Of a DNA stretch of 64,000 nucleotides, positions 1 to 8,767 are shown one piece after another (position 1 is the first letter of the stretch; each line of letters opens with the position of its first letter). The stretch is from Bhargavaea sp. CC-171006. GTDB taxonomy: Bacteria; Bacillota; Bacilli; Bacillales_A; Planococcaceae. The notes beneath the pieces are model-generated. The model was not told the DNA's origin. It did no database searches and saw only the letters and a program-made list of their open reading frames with translations. The stretch covers positions 304,700-368,699 of the forward strand of contig NZ_QUZH01000023.1 of assembly GCF_009761675.1 (NCBI RefSeq). Reading direction: 5' to 3'. Made by a program: the position numbers and the translations under genes.

Positions 1-1140
1 TCCGGCGAGTCTCCGGACGACTGATGCCGTCTTTTCCGCGGCGGTCCGGATGTCTTCTTCCGATATGCCATAACCGAAGCTGAAGCGGACGGAATTGCGC
101 AACTGCTCCGCCCCATCCCCGTACATCGAGACGAGCACGTGTGACGGATCGATCGATCCCGCCGTGCAGGCCGAGCCGCTCGAAACATAAACGCCCGCCA
201 GATCCAGATTTACGAGCAGGGATTCGATATCCGTGCCCGGAAAGCTGAGATTCAGGATGTTCGGTAGTGTCTTTGCCCGACCCGCATTCACGCTGAATGC
301 GATGCCGGAATCTTCAAGGGCACCGGTCATCATCTGCTTGAATACCTCATGCCGTTCGTCTCGTTCAGACAGAGATTCATGAGCGATTTCTGCCGCTTTT
401 GCAAATGCCGCGATGCCCGGCACGTTTTCGGTCCCGGCGCGGCGTTTCCGCTCCTGTTCGCCGCCTGCTGTCGGCGGCACGAGCTTCGTGCCGTTTTTCT
501 GGTAAAGGAAACCAATTCCCTTGGGGCCGTTGATTTTATGCGCGGAAGCACTGAGCAGATCAATTCCGATTTCCCCGACATTGACCGGTATCTCTCCGAA
601 CGCCTGAACCGCATCGGTGTGGAAGGTCGCGCTGTGCCCCTTCAGGATTTCTCCGATCTCCCTGATCGGCTGGATCGTGCCGACTTCATTGTTTGCCGCC
701 ATGATCGTTACAAGAATCGTATCATCGCGAAGTGCCTTTCTGACATCATCAGGCGACACTCGGCCTTCTTGGTCGACCGGGAGCCATGTCACTTCAAAGC
801 CACGCTTTTCAAGCCTTTTGCATGCGTTGAGAACCGCATGGTGCTCGATGCCGGTCGTGATGATATGGCGGCCTTCATCCGCTCTTGCTTCGGCTGTGCC
901 AAAGATGGCGAAATTGTCGCTTTCCGTACCGCCGCCCGTGAAGATGATCTCTTCCGGCCGTGCGCCGATCAGGCCGGCGACAGATGCCCGGCTGTCATCC
1001 AGGAGTTTTCTTGCGGCACGTCCGGCGCCATGGATACTCGAAGCATTGCCGTACATGCTCGTAAGAAGTTCTGCGTATACTCTCGCCACTTCCGGGTGGA
1101 CCGGAGTGGTGGCGGCGTGGTCCAGATAAATTCCGTTCAT
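1..1140 (-). CDS. iscS: Cysteine desulfurase (IscS/NifS family), 3' end beyond the window
   Basis: PLP enzyme that removes sulfur from cysteine as an enzyme-bound persulfide for Fe-S clusters and tRNA thiolation. The reading frame stays open for 380 codons from ATG at 1140 to the window edge, so the C-terminus is missing. The start MNGIYLDHAATTP is typical of the family. The PLP lysine is about residue 202 (SASAHKINGPKG) and the catalytic cysteine about residue 325 (SSGSACTAGS). It follows cymR by about 70 bp in the same direction, as in Bacillus, where the next gene is usually mnmA; that gene would lie off the left edge. The paralogue choice (IscS or NifZ type) is inferred from gene order. 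Confidence 0.95.
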   Translation of the reverse strand, partial: MNGIYLDHAATTPVHPEVARVYAELLTSMYGNASSIHGAGRAARKLLDDSRASVAGLIGARPEEIIFTGGGTESDNFAIFGTAEARADEGRHIITTGIEHHAVLNACKRLEKRGFEVTWLPVDQEGRVSPDDVRKALRDDTILVTIMAANNEVGTIQPIREIGEILKGHSATFHTDAVQAFGEIPVNVGEIGIDLLSASAHKINGPKGIGFLYQKNGTKLVPPTAGGEQERKRRAGTENVPGIAAFAKAAEIAHESLSERDERHEVFKQMMTGALEDSGIAFSVNAGRAKTLPNILNLSFPGTDIESLLVNLDLAGVYVSSGSACTAGSIDPSHVLVSMYGDGAEQLRNSVRFSFGYGISEEDIRTAAEKTASVVRRLAG

Positions 1141-1209
1141 CTTCAAAATCCTTTCCCAGAGCGCTGCCGGCTCATCGGCCGATTGTCCGGTCCGGCAGCT
1201 GGCAGTCTG

Positions 1210-1629
1210 TCAGATATAAAACATATAGCCTTCGTCATCGCTGTCAGATTTCATATTGATGAGGTCCTCGATTGTGACTGTGTCAAGCACGTCCTTGACC
1301 GCATCGCGGATGCGTCCCCACAGCTGACGCTGAGGCTGCGGTTCTTCTTCGATCCCCTCGACCGGCTGGATCGGCCCTTCCAGGACACGGATCACATCGC
1401 CGGCAGAGATCTGATGAGGCGGCTTGGCCAATTTATAACCGCCATGGGCCCCCCGGACACTTTTCACAAGCCCCGAGTTGCGGAGCGGCGGAACGAGCTG
1501 TTCGAGGTAAGCCTCGGACAGATTATTGATTTCTGCGATTTTCCGGAGCGGAACAGGCCCGCTCCCGTATTGCCGGCCGAGCTCAATCATGATTGCGAGC
1601 CCGTAGCGGCCTCTGGTCGAAATTTTCAT
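1210..1629 (-). CDS. cymR: Rrf2-family repressor of cysteine metabolism CymR
   Basis: A 139-residue Rrf2 winged-helix regulator that begins MKISTRGRYGLAIMIELG and ends DEGYMFYI, both ends very like Bacillus CymR (138 aa). In Bacillus it represses cysteine and methionine uptake and synthesis genes together with CysK. The Fe-S ligand cysteines of IscR-type members are absent, as expected for CymR. I chose ATG 1629 because an AGAGGTG ribosome-binding site lies just upstream; an upstream in-frame start would add 12 residues with no homology. It is divergent from rarA and followed by the cysteine desulfurase. Confidence 0.95.
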   Translation of the reverse strand: MKISTRGRYGLAIMIELGRQYGSGPVPLRKIAEINNLSEAYLEQLVPPLRNSGLVKSVRGAHGGYKLAKPPHQISAGDVIRVLEGPIQPVEGIEEEPQPQRQLWGRIRDAVKDVLDTVTIEDLINMKSDSDDEGYMFYI

Positions 1630-1663
1630 CGATACACCTCTACCCTGCGCTTTTCTATCCGCC

Positions 1664-1722
1664 ATTATAGCACATCAATTCCCGGCCCTGCGCATGAAGA
1701 GTCCCGGGATAAGCTGTATAAT
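1664..1722. promoter_or_regulatory. Divergent promoter region between cymR and rarA
   Basis: On the minus strand a TGCTATAAT extended -10 (TATAAT at 1669-1664) sits upstream of cymR with no good -35. On the plus strand TATAAT at 1717-1722 precedes rarA, again with a poor -35. Read by eye only. Confidence 0.5.
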
Positions 1723-1753
1723 GGAAGGATGGACGAAAGAAAGGGCTGATTTC

Positions 1754-3040
1754 ATGCAGAACGAACCGCTCGCCTACAGGATGAGGCCGAAAACGATCGA
1801 CGAGATCGCCGGCCAGCAGCATATCATCGGTGAAGGGACCGCTCTGTACCGGATGATCAAGAACGGTCACGTGCCATCGATGCTCCTGTATGGCCGCCCC
1901 GGCGTCGGCAAGACGTCCCTCGCGCATGCGATTGCGGGGACCAGCGGCCTGCCGTTCATCGCTCTGAACGCCACCGTGTCCGGCAAAAAAGATGTGGAAC
2001 GGGTCGTTGACGAAGCCCGGGTTACCGGAAAGGTCATTCTCTTCCTCGACGAGATCCACCGTTTCAACAAGCTCCAGCAGGACGCCCTTCTCCCGCATGT
2101 GGAGAATGGATCGATCGTCCTGATCGGTGCCACTACCGAAAACCCGTTCCATGATGTGAACCCCGCAATCCGTTCAAGATGCGGCGAAATACTCCAGCTG
2201 AAAGGTCTGGAAACCGGGGATATCGAGGCGCTGATCCGCCGGGCGCTCTCGGACGGAGACCGAGGGCTCGGACGGATGGAGATCCGGATCACCGATGATC
2301 AGATCGTCCGTCTGGCTGAAGGCGCGGGCGGCGATGCCCGAAAGGCACTGACACTGCTTGAATCGGCAGTGCTGGCCTCTGATGAGGAAGACGGCACGAC
2401 AACTGTTGAAGATGCAGTGATCAAGAGCCTGATCGGGCGAACCGGTGTATTCGGGGACAAGAACGGTTCCCATTTCTATAATCTCCTGTCCGCCCTCCAA
2501 AAATCCGTGCGCGGCAGTGACACGGATGCGGCCGTCTTCTACTTGGCTCATCTGCTGGAATCGGGTGACCTGACGGCCGTGTGCAGAAGGCTCCTCGTCA
2601 TGGCCTATGAGGATATCGGTCTCGCCAATCCCCAGGTCGGCGCACATGTGCTGGCAGCGACACAGTCTGCTGAGCGCCTCGGCATGCCGGAGGCCCGGAT
2701 TCCCCTAAGCGTTGCAGTCATCGAGATGTGCCTCTCCGAAAAATCCAACTCAGCATACCGGGCATTTGACGCGGCGGCCTCCAGGATCCATGCCGGAGAC
2801 ACAGGGGAGATTCCCCAGCACCTCAAGGATGCGCACTACGCCGGCGCCGCGGCTCTCGGACATACCGGATACAAGTATCCCCACGACACCCCGCTCGGGG
2901 AATTCGGCGGCTGGACCAGCCAGCAGTACCTCCCCGACAAAGTGGCTGATGAGCGGTTCTATGAACCTGTCATCGCCGGCAAGGAGAAAAAGATGGCCGG
3001 CATCTATAAAAAGCTGAAACAATTTGTGAAGCAAACATAA
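1754..3040 (+). CDS. rarA: Replication-associated recombination protein RarA (MgsA), AAA+ ATPase
   Basis: AAA+ clamp-loader-like ATPase that acts at stalled replication forks. The 428-residue length matches the family. Walker [10 protein letters not shown] is at about 47-55, Walker [10 protein letters not shown] at about 97-105, sensor GATTENPF follows, and the C-terminal half has the RarA tetramerisation region ending [10 protein letters not shown] chose ATG 1754 ([12 protein letters not shown]) because Bacillus RarA begins with this segment and an AAAGGG site lies upstream; the longer start at 1694 adds 20 unrelated residues. It is divergent from cymR and closed by its own terminator. It is the usual neighbour of cymR in Bacillales. 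Confidence 0.95.
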   Translation: MQNEPLAYRMRPKTIDEIAGQQHIIGEGTALYRMIKNGHVPSMLLYGRPGVGKTSLAHAIAGTSGLPFIALNATVSGKKDVERVVDEARVTGKVILFLDEIHRFNKLQQDALLPHVENGSIVLIGATTENPFHDVNPAIRSRCGEILQLKGLETGDIEALIRRALSDGDRGLGRMEIRITDDQIVRLAEGAGGDARKALTLLESAVLASDEEDGTTTVEDAVIKSLIGRTGVFGDKNGSHFYNLLSALQKSVRGSDTDAAVFYLAHLLESGDLTAVCRRLLVMAYEDIGLANPQVGAHVLAATQSAERLGMPEARIPLSVAVIEMCLSEKSNSAYRAFDAAASRIHAGDTGEIPQHLKDAHYAGAAALGHTGYKYPHDTPLGEFGGWTSQQYLPDKVADERFYEPVIAGKEKKMAGIYKKLKQFVKQT

Positions 3041-3070
3041 AGAAGCCGTCCGGCCGGAACGGCTTCTTTT
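3041..3070 (+). terminator. Rho-independent terminator of rarA
   Basis: Perfect stem AGAAGCCGT / ACGGCTTCT around GGCCGG, followed by TTTT, directly after the rarA stop. Confidence 0.85.
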
Positions 3071-3328
3071 AATTGGATGGCGGAGAGGGATTGGTACTAT
3101 ATATGTAACAAAAGACAAATCGGACTCAGAAGTAATACCTTTGTATCCGATTTATCTATGTTTGGTATGTACACTGGCATAAATATTTTGCAAACGGAAC
3201 TAAAGAAAATCAGGAGAAGCAAAAATTGTTTTTCTATCATAAGTAGAAATTATGAATACGGCCAAAAATCATACTACATATAACTTCTCGTTAATGTGAA
3301 GAACAAGTAACAACCTCACCAAGCTTTT
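3071..3328. other. AT-rich intergenic stretch, no supported gene
   Basis: These 258 bp are visibly AT-rich against the flanks. A 68-codon plus-strand frame (3077-3283) has no ribosome-binding site and no recognisable protein features, so I do not call it. The stretch forms the left part of the AT-rich islet that contains cwlJ. Confidence 0.4.
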
Positions 3329-3769
3329 TTAGTACGAATAAACACTTTCGCATGTATTAGCCTGTGGCTCATAATAACAATGTTGTTTAAATTGTCCTGA
3401 AAATGGTTGACCATACCATGTAGGTGGACACGGAGCATACGGATTAAAATACCAAAGAGAATACTTAGAAGGATGTTGTCCCCAATAATTTACTACTTGT
3501 CGTGCCAATCTTCTTTCTACCTCTCTTGCTGGACTATAAAATAAATTACCTTTTTGTACTGCTTCAAAGGAATAATTTCCACCTTGAACCTGAAAAATTA
3601 CATCCTCTATGGTTCTTACATCCCTAAAATCCAAACAATCAGCTACTGCTCGATTTACAATGACATTCCCAACCATAAGCATCCCAAGTTGCCCTTCACC
3701 CTCAGCCTCTGCCCGCATCATTCGTGCAATTAAATCAATGTCCTTATCCCTATATTTCACTCTCGCCAC
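3329..3769 (-). CDS. cwlJ: Spore cortex-lytic enzyme CwlJ-like (SleB/CwlJ hydrolase)
   Basis: A 146-residue cell-wall hydrolase of the CwlJ/SleB family, which degrades cortex peptidoglycan at germination. The segment RMMRAEAEGEGQLGMLMVGN holds the expected catalytic glutamate, and the ending with CPPTWYGQ and CYYEP matches CwlJ. There is no signal peptide and no peptidoglycan-binding domain, as in CwlJ rather than SleB. The start is GTG 3769 with AGAGGTGAT upstream. The gene lies in an AT-rich islet with AT-rich codons, unlike its neighbours, and no gerQ partner is next to it. A degenerate 20-bp tandem array lies just upstream. Confidence 0.9.
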   Translation of the reverse strand: MARVKYRDKDIDLIARMMRAEAEGEGQLGMLMVGNVIVNRAVADCLDFRDVRTIEDVIFQVQGGNYSFEAVQKGNLFYSPAREVERRLARQVVNYWGQHPSKYSLWYFNPYAPCPPTWYGQPFSGQFKQHCYYEPQANTCESVYSY

Positions 3770-3832
3770 TTTACATCACCTCTATCAAGAATTGTATTCA
3801 AAACAGCCTACAAAGATGTCAAGCGGTTACAT

Positions 3833-3920
3833 CAACTTCGCAATCCTCGTTTCAACTTCGGGGGCCATGTTGCAGTTTCACATTCCGTATTTCAACTCAC
3901 CAGTCCTTGTTTCCGGTTAA
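3833..3920 (+). repeat. Degenerate 20-bp tandem array upstream of cwlJ
   Basis: Units begin at exactly 20-bp steps (3833, 3853, 3873, 3893, partial 3913): CAACTTCGCAATCCTCGTTT, CAACTTCGGGGGCCATGTTG, CAGTTTCACATTCCGTATTT, CAACTCACCAGTCCTTGTTT. Conserved parts are CAACTT at the start and GTTT at the end. It lies 60-150 bp upstream of cwlJ. Confidence 0.6.
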
Positions 3921-3961
3921 CATAAAAAAACTATTTATTGCTCTTCCCGAATAACAAATTG

Positions 3962-3991
3962 AAAAATCCGTTCCCGGATGGGAACGGATTT
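3962..3991 (-). terminator. Terminator hairpin downstream of tcdA
   Basis: Perfect stem AAATCCGTTCCC / GGGAACGGATTT with loop ATCC on the minus strand, followed by TTTTTC. It abuts the plus-strand CAGACTGTAG hairpin. Confidence 0.7.
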
Positions 3992-4040
3992 CAGACTGTA
4001 GACAAAGTGAGTGTATGGCTCCTTTGTCTGCAGTTTTTTC
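3992..4040 (+). terminator. Conserved CAGACTGTAG hairpin, copy A (terminator-like)
   Basis: Stem CTGTAGACAAAG / CTTTGTCTGCAG followed by TTTTTT. Closely related sequence occurs at 10402-10442, 11002-11046 (minus) and 63942-63990. No plus-strand gene ends nearby, so it may travel with the repeat that follows. Confidence 0.7.
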
Positions 4041-4059
4041 TTTTCCTTGAAACCCTTCG

Positions 4060-4240
4060 GATTTCCGCTGCGGGCCCTCGCTTACCGCGGGCGTTGCCGG
4101 CGCCAATGCGCAGTTTGGCGTCTGCGCTCAAAAGCGAAAGCGTTGAGCAGCATTAGCTGCACTCCTGAAGCTGCGCTCTGCGGGGTCTTCGGCTAACGCT
4201 TTTCCCGCAGGTGTCTCGGGCCCTCCGCTTCAATCCGCCA
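4060..4240 (+). repeat. GC-rich dispersed intergenic element, copy A
   Basis: It begins GATTTCCGCTGCGGGCCCTC, contains CTTACCGCGGGCG and CTGCGGGGTCTTCGGCTAAC, and ends TCTCGGGCCCTCCGCTTCAA. Matching elements are at 10467-10575, 10862-10982 (minus) and 40851-40970. The ends form an imperfect inverted repeat around GGGCCC. Function is unknown. Confidence 0.75.
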
Positions 4241-4281
4241 TAAAGCTTATTGAGGCAATCGGAATGGGAAAGGATTTAATT

Positions 4282-5046
4282 TTATTCGCCTTTCACTCGC
4301 TTGATCTCAATGTCTTTTACGATGTCATTCAGTACCCAGGAAGCGCAGAATAATCCTGCGGTTGATGGGACGAATGCATTGGATGCAGGAGGCATTTTGG
4401 CCTTGCGGATCTTGGCATCCGGCTTCCCCACCACCTCGTTCACTTCTTCTTTCGAGATGATCGGGCTTTCGTCGGAGAAAACGACCGGGACGCCTTTGCG
4501 GATACCTTCCTTGCGCAGGGTCGTCCGGATGACTTTGGCCAGGGGATCGGTGTGGGTCTTCGAGATGTCCGTGATCGTCAGCCGCGTCGGATCGGTTTTG
4601 CGTGCTACCCCCATGCAGGAGATGACTTTCACGCCGCGCTTCACACACTCTTTGATCAGGTGGATCTTATAGGCGATTGTGTCGGACGCATCGATCACAT
4701 AGTCAGGATTCAGATCGAACAGCTGGTCCGCTGTTTCTTCTGTATAGAACATATTGAGTGTGATCACATCGCAGTCCGGATTGATGTCCGCAATCCGATC
4801 TTTCATAATATCGGCTTTTTTCTTCCCGATCGTAGACATGTAGGCGACAAGCTGCCGGTTGACATTCGTGATGTCGACTTCGTCCTTGTCTATCAGGATG
4901 ATGCGGCCGATTCCCGTCCGCGCGCAGGCTTCTGCCGCGAATGAGCCGACTCCTCCAACGCCGAGAATGGCGACAGTCGTCTGCCTGTAACGGTCCAGAC
5001 CCTCTTTGCCGACTGAGAGTTCATTTCTGGAAAACTGGTGCAGCAT
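4282..5046 (-). CDS. tcdA: tRNA threonylcarbamoyladenosine dehydratase TcdA
   Basis: E1-like (ThiF/MoeB family) ATP-dependent enzyme that cyclises t6A37 of tRNA to ct6A. It has 254 residues. The nucleotide-binding GVGGVGSFAAEACARTG is at about 30-46, followed by IDKDEVDITNVNRQ, the ATP-contacting acidic/Arg motif of the family. The central YVIDASDTIAYK and the C-terminal PASNAFVPSTAG fit TcdA/YrvM. ATG 5046 has AAGGAAGG upstream. It lies downstream of 6S RNA and aspS, the same order as yrvM in Bacillus subtilis. Confidence 0.95.
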   Translation of the reverse strand: MLHQFSRNELSVGKEGLDRYRQTTVAILGVGGVGSFAAEACARTGIGRIILIDKDEVDITNVNRQLVAYMSTIGKKKADIMKDRIADINPDCDVITLNMFYTEETADQLFDLNPDYVIDASDTIAYKIHLIKECVKRGVKVISCMGVARKTDPTRLTITDISKTHTDPLAKVIRTTLRKEGIRKGVPVVFSDESPIISKEEVNEVVGKPDAKIRKAKMPPASNAFVPSTAGLFCASWVLNDIVKDIEIKRVKGE

Positions 5047-5072
5047 GGGAGTTCCTTCCTTTCACAATCGAA

Positions 5073-5103
5073 AATAAAAGCCTCCCGCTCATGCGGGAGG
5101 CGG
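5073..5103 (-). terminator. Terminator between 6S RNA and tcdA
   Basis: Stem GCCTCCCGC / GCGGGAGGC with loop ATGA on the minus strand, followed by TTTTATTTT. Confidence 0.85.
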
Positions 5104-5109
5104 TCAGTC

Positions 5110-5304
5110 AAAATGGGACAGATCCCGATCGTGCCGTCTTTGGGTAATCGTTTTGAACCCGCACAAGGCAGGTGGGTGTCCTCACCGCCACGTTTGACTT
5201 CCCCCTAGGGGGCATGCCAGCAATGCCGGTATTCGGACTCCCTTACGATTTAAATGTTCGGTCAAAACTGATAGACAAATAACGAACACATCAGGATCTG
5301 TATT
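5110..5304 (-). ncRNA. ssrS: 6S RNA (SsrS/BsrA type)
   Basis: Regulatory RNA that binds RNA polymerase holoenzyme by mimicking an open promoter. The minus strand reads ACAGATCCTGATGTGTTCGT at its 5' end, like the start of Bacillus 6S-1 RNA. Its first bases ACAGATCC pair perfectly with GGATCTGT at the 3' end, which closes a rod of about 190 nt, the usual 6S size. The interval has no ORF, lies between aspS and tcdA (the position of bsrA in B. subtilis), has its own promoter and is followed by a terminator. Exact ends are inferred from the closing helix. Confidence 0.85.
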
Positions 5305-5311
5305 GGAATTA

Positions 5312-5340
5312 ATAGTAACATATCTTCATCTTCGAATCAA
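5312..5340 (-). promoter_or_regulatory. SigA-type promoter of 6S RNA
   Basis: On the minus strand TTGATT (5340-5335), a 17-bp spacer, and TACTAT (5317-5312) with an upstream TG extension. It predicts initiation about 5304. Confidence 0.7.
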
Positions 5341-5370
5341 CGCTGAACGAATGCGGCTTCTGCCTTATTT

Positions 5371-7131
5371 TTACTTCCGGAGCTTTATACCCAGTTCCTC
5401 GAGTTGCGCGTCGGATACTCCTGACGGCGCCTCCACCATGAGGTCGCTGGCGCTTGCTGTTTTAGGGAAAGCGATGACATCGCGCAGGCTGGATGCGCCA
5501 GAAAGGAGCATGGCTAGCCGGTCGAGCCCGAATGCGATTCCGCCGTGCGGCGGCGTGCCATAGTCAAAGGCATCCAGCAAAAATCCGAACTGGGCCTTTG
5601 CTTCTTCCTCGGAGAACCCGAGCGCGGTGAACATTTTTTCCTGGATATCACGCTCATAGATCCGGAGAGAGCCTCCGCCGAGTTCAAAGCCGTTCAGCAC
5701 CATATCGTAGGCCATTGCGCGGACTTTCTGAGGTTCCGTTCCGAGCTTTTCGATGTCTTCCCGGACAGGCATCGTGAACGGGTGGTGTGCGGCATAGAAG
5801 CGCCCGTCTCCTTCGTCGTACTCAAACAGCGGCCAGTCGGTCACCCACAAAAAGGCGTAGCGGGATTCGTCGATCAGGCCACGCTCCTTGCCGAGTTTCA
5901 GCCGGAGAGCGCCGAGTGCGTCTGCGACGACCTGCTTTTTGTCGGCAACGAAGAGCAGAAGGTCTCCCGACTCCGCTTCAAGTGCAGATTTCAGCTGTTC
6001 TGCCGTCTCGCCTTCAAAGAATTTGGCAATCGGGCCCTTTAATCCGTCATCCTCGACTTTCATCCAGGCAAGTCCCTTGGCACCGTATCGTCCCGCGAAC
6101 TCGCCGAGAGCGTCAATGTCTTTACGGGAATAATCTCCGGCAGCACCTTTGACATTGATCGCCTTGACCTGTCCGCCGGAGGACACCGCACCTGCGAACA
6201 CCTTGAAAGCGGAGTCGGAAACCACTTCGGAAACATCCTGCAGTTCAAGTCCGAAACGCACGTCCGGCTTGTCGGAACCATAACGGGACATAGCTTCGTC
6301 ATAAGTCATGCGCTGGAACGGCACAGGTACATCTGCGCCTTTGACGTCCTTCAAGACTTTTTGGATCAGCGCTTCGTTCAGTTCGATGACGTCCTCCATT
6401 TCGACAAAGCTCATCTCCATGTCGATCTGGGTGAATTCCGGCTGCCGGTCAGCCCGCAGGTCTTCGTCACGGAAGCATCGGACAATCTGGTAATACTTGT
6501 CGAACCCTGACACCATGAGCAGCTGCTTGAAAAGTTGCGGAGACTGCGGAAGCGCATAAAACTCCCCATCGTGGACCCGGCTCGGAACGAGGTAGTCGCG
6601 GGCGCCTTCCGGAGTCGACTTTGTGAGGTAAGGGGTCTCGACTTCCATGAAGCCGTTGTCGTCCAGGAAATTCCGCACGGTCTTCATGATGTCGGAGCGC
6701 ATCTTGAACGTCCGGTACATTTCAGGGCGGCGCAGGTCCAGATAACGGTATTTGAGCCGCGTTTCCTCGCCTACATTAGCTGCATCATCAATGACGAACG
6801 GCGGATTCTTCGCTTCGTTGATGATGTCGATTTCTTCAGCCTGGACCTCGATCATACCGGTCTTGAGGTTCGGGTTCACCTGATTCTCCTGCCGGCCGAT
6901 CACAGTTCCCCGCACTTCAACGACGAATTCGTTGCGCAGGCGGTCGCCCGCCTGCATGGCCTCTCCCGAAAAGTCCGGATTAAATACGACCTGGACGATT
7001 CCCGTACGGTCGCGGAGATCGACGAAAATCAGACCACCAAGGTCCCGCCGCCGCTGCACCCATCCTTTCAGAACGACTTTTTGACCGATCTGTGTCTCGG
7101 TGACTTCACCGCAATAGTTGGTTCTCTTCAT
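5371..7131 (-). CDS. aspS: Aspartate--tRNA ligase
   Basis: Class II aminoacyl-tRNA synthetase, about 586 residues (Bacillus AspRS 592). Residues 1-105 form the OB-fold anticodon domain ([27 protein letters not shown]). The catalytic core carries motif 2 around [24 protein letters not shown] insertion of bacterial type lies about 290-420, and motif 3 [13 protein letters not shown] is near the C-terminus. I chose ATG 7131 because it has GGAAGAG upstream; a GTG at 7152 adds seven unrelated residues. It follows hisS closely, so both come from the T-box-controlled transcript. Confidence 0.97.
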   Translation of the reverse strand: MKRTNYCGEVTETQIGQKVVLKGWVQRRRDLGGLIFVDLRDRTGIVQVVFNPDFSGEAMQAGDRLRNEFVVEVRGTVIGRQENQVNPNLKTGMIEVQAEEIDIINEAKNPPFVIDDAANVGEETRLKYRYLDLRRPEMYRTFKMRSDIMKTVRNFLDDNGFMEVETPYLTKSTPEGARDYLVPSRVHDGEFYALPQSPQLFKQLLMVSGFDKYYQIVRCFRDEDLRADRQPEFTQIDMEMSFVEMEDVIELNEALIQKVLKDVKGADVPVPFQRMTYDEAMSRYGSDKPDVRFGLELQDVSEVVSDSAFKVFAGAVSSGGQVKAINVKGAAGDYSRKDIDALGEFAGRYGAKGLAWMKVEDDGLKGPIAKFFEGETAEQLKSALEAESGDLLLFVADKKQVVADALGALRLKLGKERGLIDESRYAFLWVTDWPLFEYDEGDGRFYAAHHPFTMPVREDIEKLGTEPQKVRAMAYDMVLNGFELGGGSLRIYERDIQEKMFTALGFSEEEAKAQFGFLLDAFDYGTPPHGGIAFGLDRLAMLLSGASSLRDVIAFPKTASASDLMVEAPSGVSDAQLEELGIKLRK

Positions 7132-7152
7132 GTCTGCTCTTCCTTCCTCCAC

Positions 7153-8421
7153 TCAAGATCTGCTTTTCAGGGCTTCTGCCAGACGGGCAAATTCCACCGT
7201 CTCCTGTGTGCCGTCCGCCATATTTTTGACACCGGCAGCTCCATTTTTCAGTTCATCTTCACCGATGACGATGACATGTCCGGCTTTCTGCCGGTCTGCC
7301 GCCTTCATTTGGGCCTTCATCTTCCTGCCCATATAATCCATGTCGGCCGCGATTCCTTCCCGGCGCAGGTTTCCAAGAATTTTTACCGCTTCTTTCCTCG
7401 ACTCTTCATCAAGGGCTACGATGAATGCATCCAGCTTGCTCTCGGTCTCAGGCATCTTGCCTTCCGCCTCAAGCGCCATCAGGAAACGTTCGATGCTCAT
7501 GGCAAACCCGATGCCGGGTGCTTCAGGACCGCCGATTTCTTCCGATAGTCCGTTGTAGCGTCCTCCCCCGCAGAGCGTCGTGATGGCACCGAATCCATCT
7601 GAAGTGCTCATGATTTCAAATGCGGTGTGGTTGTAGTAGTCCAGTCCCCTGACAAGGTTCGGATCGACCACATACTCGATTCCGAGTGCATCAAGAGAAG
7701 TTTTCACCTCTTCGAAGTAAGCCGCGGACTCTTCGTTCAGGTAGTCGGTTAGAGCCGGTGCGGTTTTCATCAGCGGGTGATCCCGGTCCACCTTGCAGTC
7801 CAAAATCCGGAGCGGGTTTTTCTGGAGCCGGTTTTGGCAGTCGCTGCAGAACTCTCCGATCGACGGCTCAAAATGGCGAATCAGTGCTTCGCGGTGTGCA
7901 TTCCGGCTTTCCTTATCGCCGAGCGAATTGATCACGAGACGAAGGTCTTTGAGCCCCGCACGCTGATACACATCCATCGCGAGAGAGATGACTTCCGCAT
8001 CAATCGCGGGCGAATCGCTTCCGATCGCCTCCACGCCGAACTGCACAAACTGGCGATAGCGTCCTGCCTGCTGGCGTTCATAGCGGAACATCGGTCCCAT
8101 GTAGTAGAGCTTCACCGGCTGATCCGGCGAACCGAACAGTTTGTTTTCGACAAATGCCCGGACGACCGGCGCAGTGCCTTCCGGACGGAGTGTCAGTGAG
8201 CGCCCGCCACGGTCTTCGAATGTATACATTTCCTTCTGGACGATATCGGTCGTGTCCCCGACACTTCTTGTGAACAGCTCAGTCTGTTCGAAAACCGGTG
8301 TCCTGATCTCTTCGTACCTGTAGAGCCGGCACGTTTCCCGGATCAGTGACTCGACGGCCTGCCAGCTTCCCGTTTCAACCGGAAGCAGATCCTTTGTTCC
8401 TCTAGGCACTTTGAACATCAT
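7153..8421 (-). CDS. hisS: Histidine--tRNA ligase
   Basis: Class II synthetase of about 422 residues, beginning [14 protein letters not shown]. Motif 2 is around [19 protein letters not shown], the HisRS-specific motif [13 protein letters not shown] is at about 258-270, and CGGGRYNGL and the C-terminal anticodon-binding domain follow. GGATGGG precedes the two adjacent ATG codons at 8421 and 8418; I give the first. An upstream frame start at 8628 runs through the T-box leader and is not a gene. It is the first gene of the hisS-aspS operon. Confidence 0.97.
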   Translation of the reverse strand: MMFKVPRGTKDLLPVETGSWQAVESLIRETCRLYRYEEIRTPVFEQTELFTRSVGDTTDIVQKEMYTFEDRGGRSLTLRPEGTAPVVRAFVENKLFGSPDQPVKLYYMGPMFRYERQQAGRYRQFVQFGVEAIGSDSPAIDAEVISLAMDVYQRAGLKDLRLVINSLGDKESRNAHREALIRHFEPSIGEFCSDCQNRLQKNPLRILDCKVDRDHPLMKTAPALTDYLNEESAAYFEEVKTSLDALGIEYVVDPNLVRGLDYYNHTAFEIMSTSDGFGAITTLCGGGRYNGLSEEIGGPEAPGIGFAMSIERFLMALEAEGKMPETESKLDAFIVALDEESRKEAVKILGNLRREGIAADMDYMGRKMKAQMKAADRQKAGHVIVIGEDELKNGAAGVKNMADGTQETVEFARLAEALKSRS

Positions 8422-8436
8422 TGATTTCCCATCCTT

Positions 8437-8731
8437 CCCAGGAATGAAAAAAAGCCCTCGTCCCCTGCATCTCTGCAAGGGACGAAGGCTTGTTTTCTGC
8501 CACCGCGGTTCCACCCTGATTGGCACAGCACGGCTGCACCCACTCGGTCCGGGTAACGGCCGGTTCCGTCTTCTCCTACGCGGGGATATCCTCCCTTTTC
8601 GAAGAAGAGCCTCTCGGATGTTGTTCACGGTCCTTGTCCTGCGGACGGGATTTCAGCCTAGGTCCCACCCTCTCTTTACAGGACAATGGGCCGCTACTTT
8701 TCCGGTCAGTGGCATCCATTCCAGTTCAATT
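8437..8731 (-). promoter_or_regulatory. T-box riboswitch leader of hisS-aspS
   Basis: The minus strand carries the diagnostic T-box GGGTGGAACCGCGG (plus-strand 8503-8516). A terminator follows with stem GCCTTCGTCCC / GGGACGAGGGC and a T7 tract (8446-8492). Upstream, stem I sequence with AGAGAGGGTGGG and GTGAACAACATCCGAGAG (8628-8611) holds the specifier region. Uncharged tRNA should stabilise the antiterminator and allow read-through into hisS and aspS. The specifier codon could not be fixed by eye. Confidence 0.93.
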
Positions 8732-8738
8732 AACCATT

Positions 8739-8767
8739 ATCTTAATGACTTAAGAATCAACTGTCAA
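8739..8767 (-). promoter_or_regulatory. SigA promoter of the hisS-aspS T-box leader
   Basis: On the minus strand a perfect TTGACA (8767-8762), 17-bp spacer, and TAAGAT (8744-8739). Transcription should start about 8731, just before the leader. Confidence 0.8.

Noticed and set aside
349..1749. Plus-strand open frame of 466 codons opposite iscS and cymR
   Set aside because: It is the complement of two clear minus-strand genes; the composition is Arg/Phe/Asp-rich as expected of a GC-rich shadow frame.
3077..3283. Small plus-strand frame of 68 codons after rarA
   Set aside because: No ribosome-binding site, no recognisable domain, AT-rich intergenic sequence.
4060..4240. Insertion sequence or transposase remnant
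   Set aside because: No transposase coding, no clear target duplication; treated as a small dispersed element instead.
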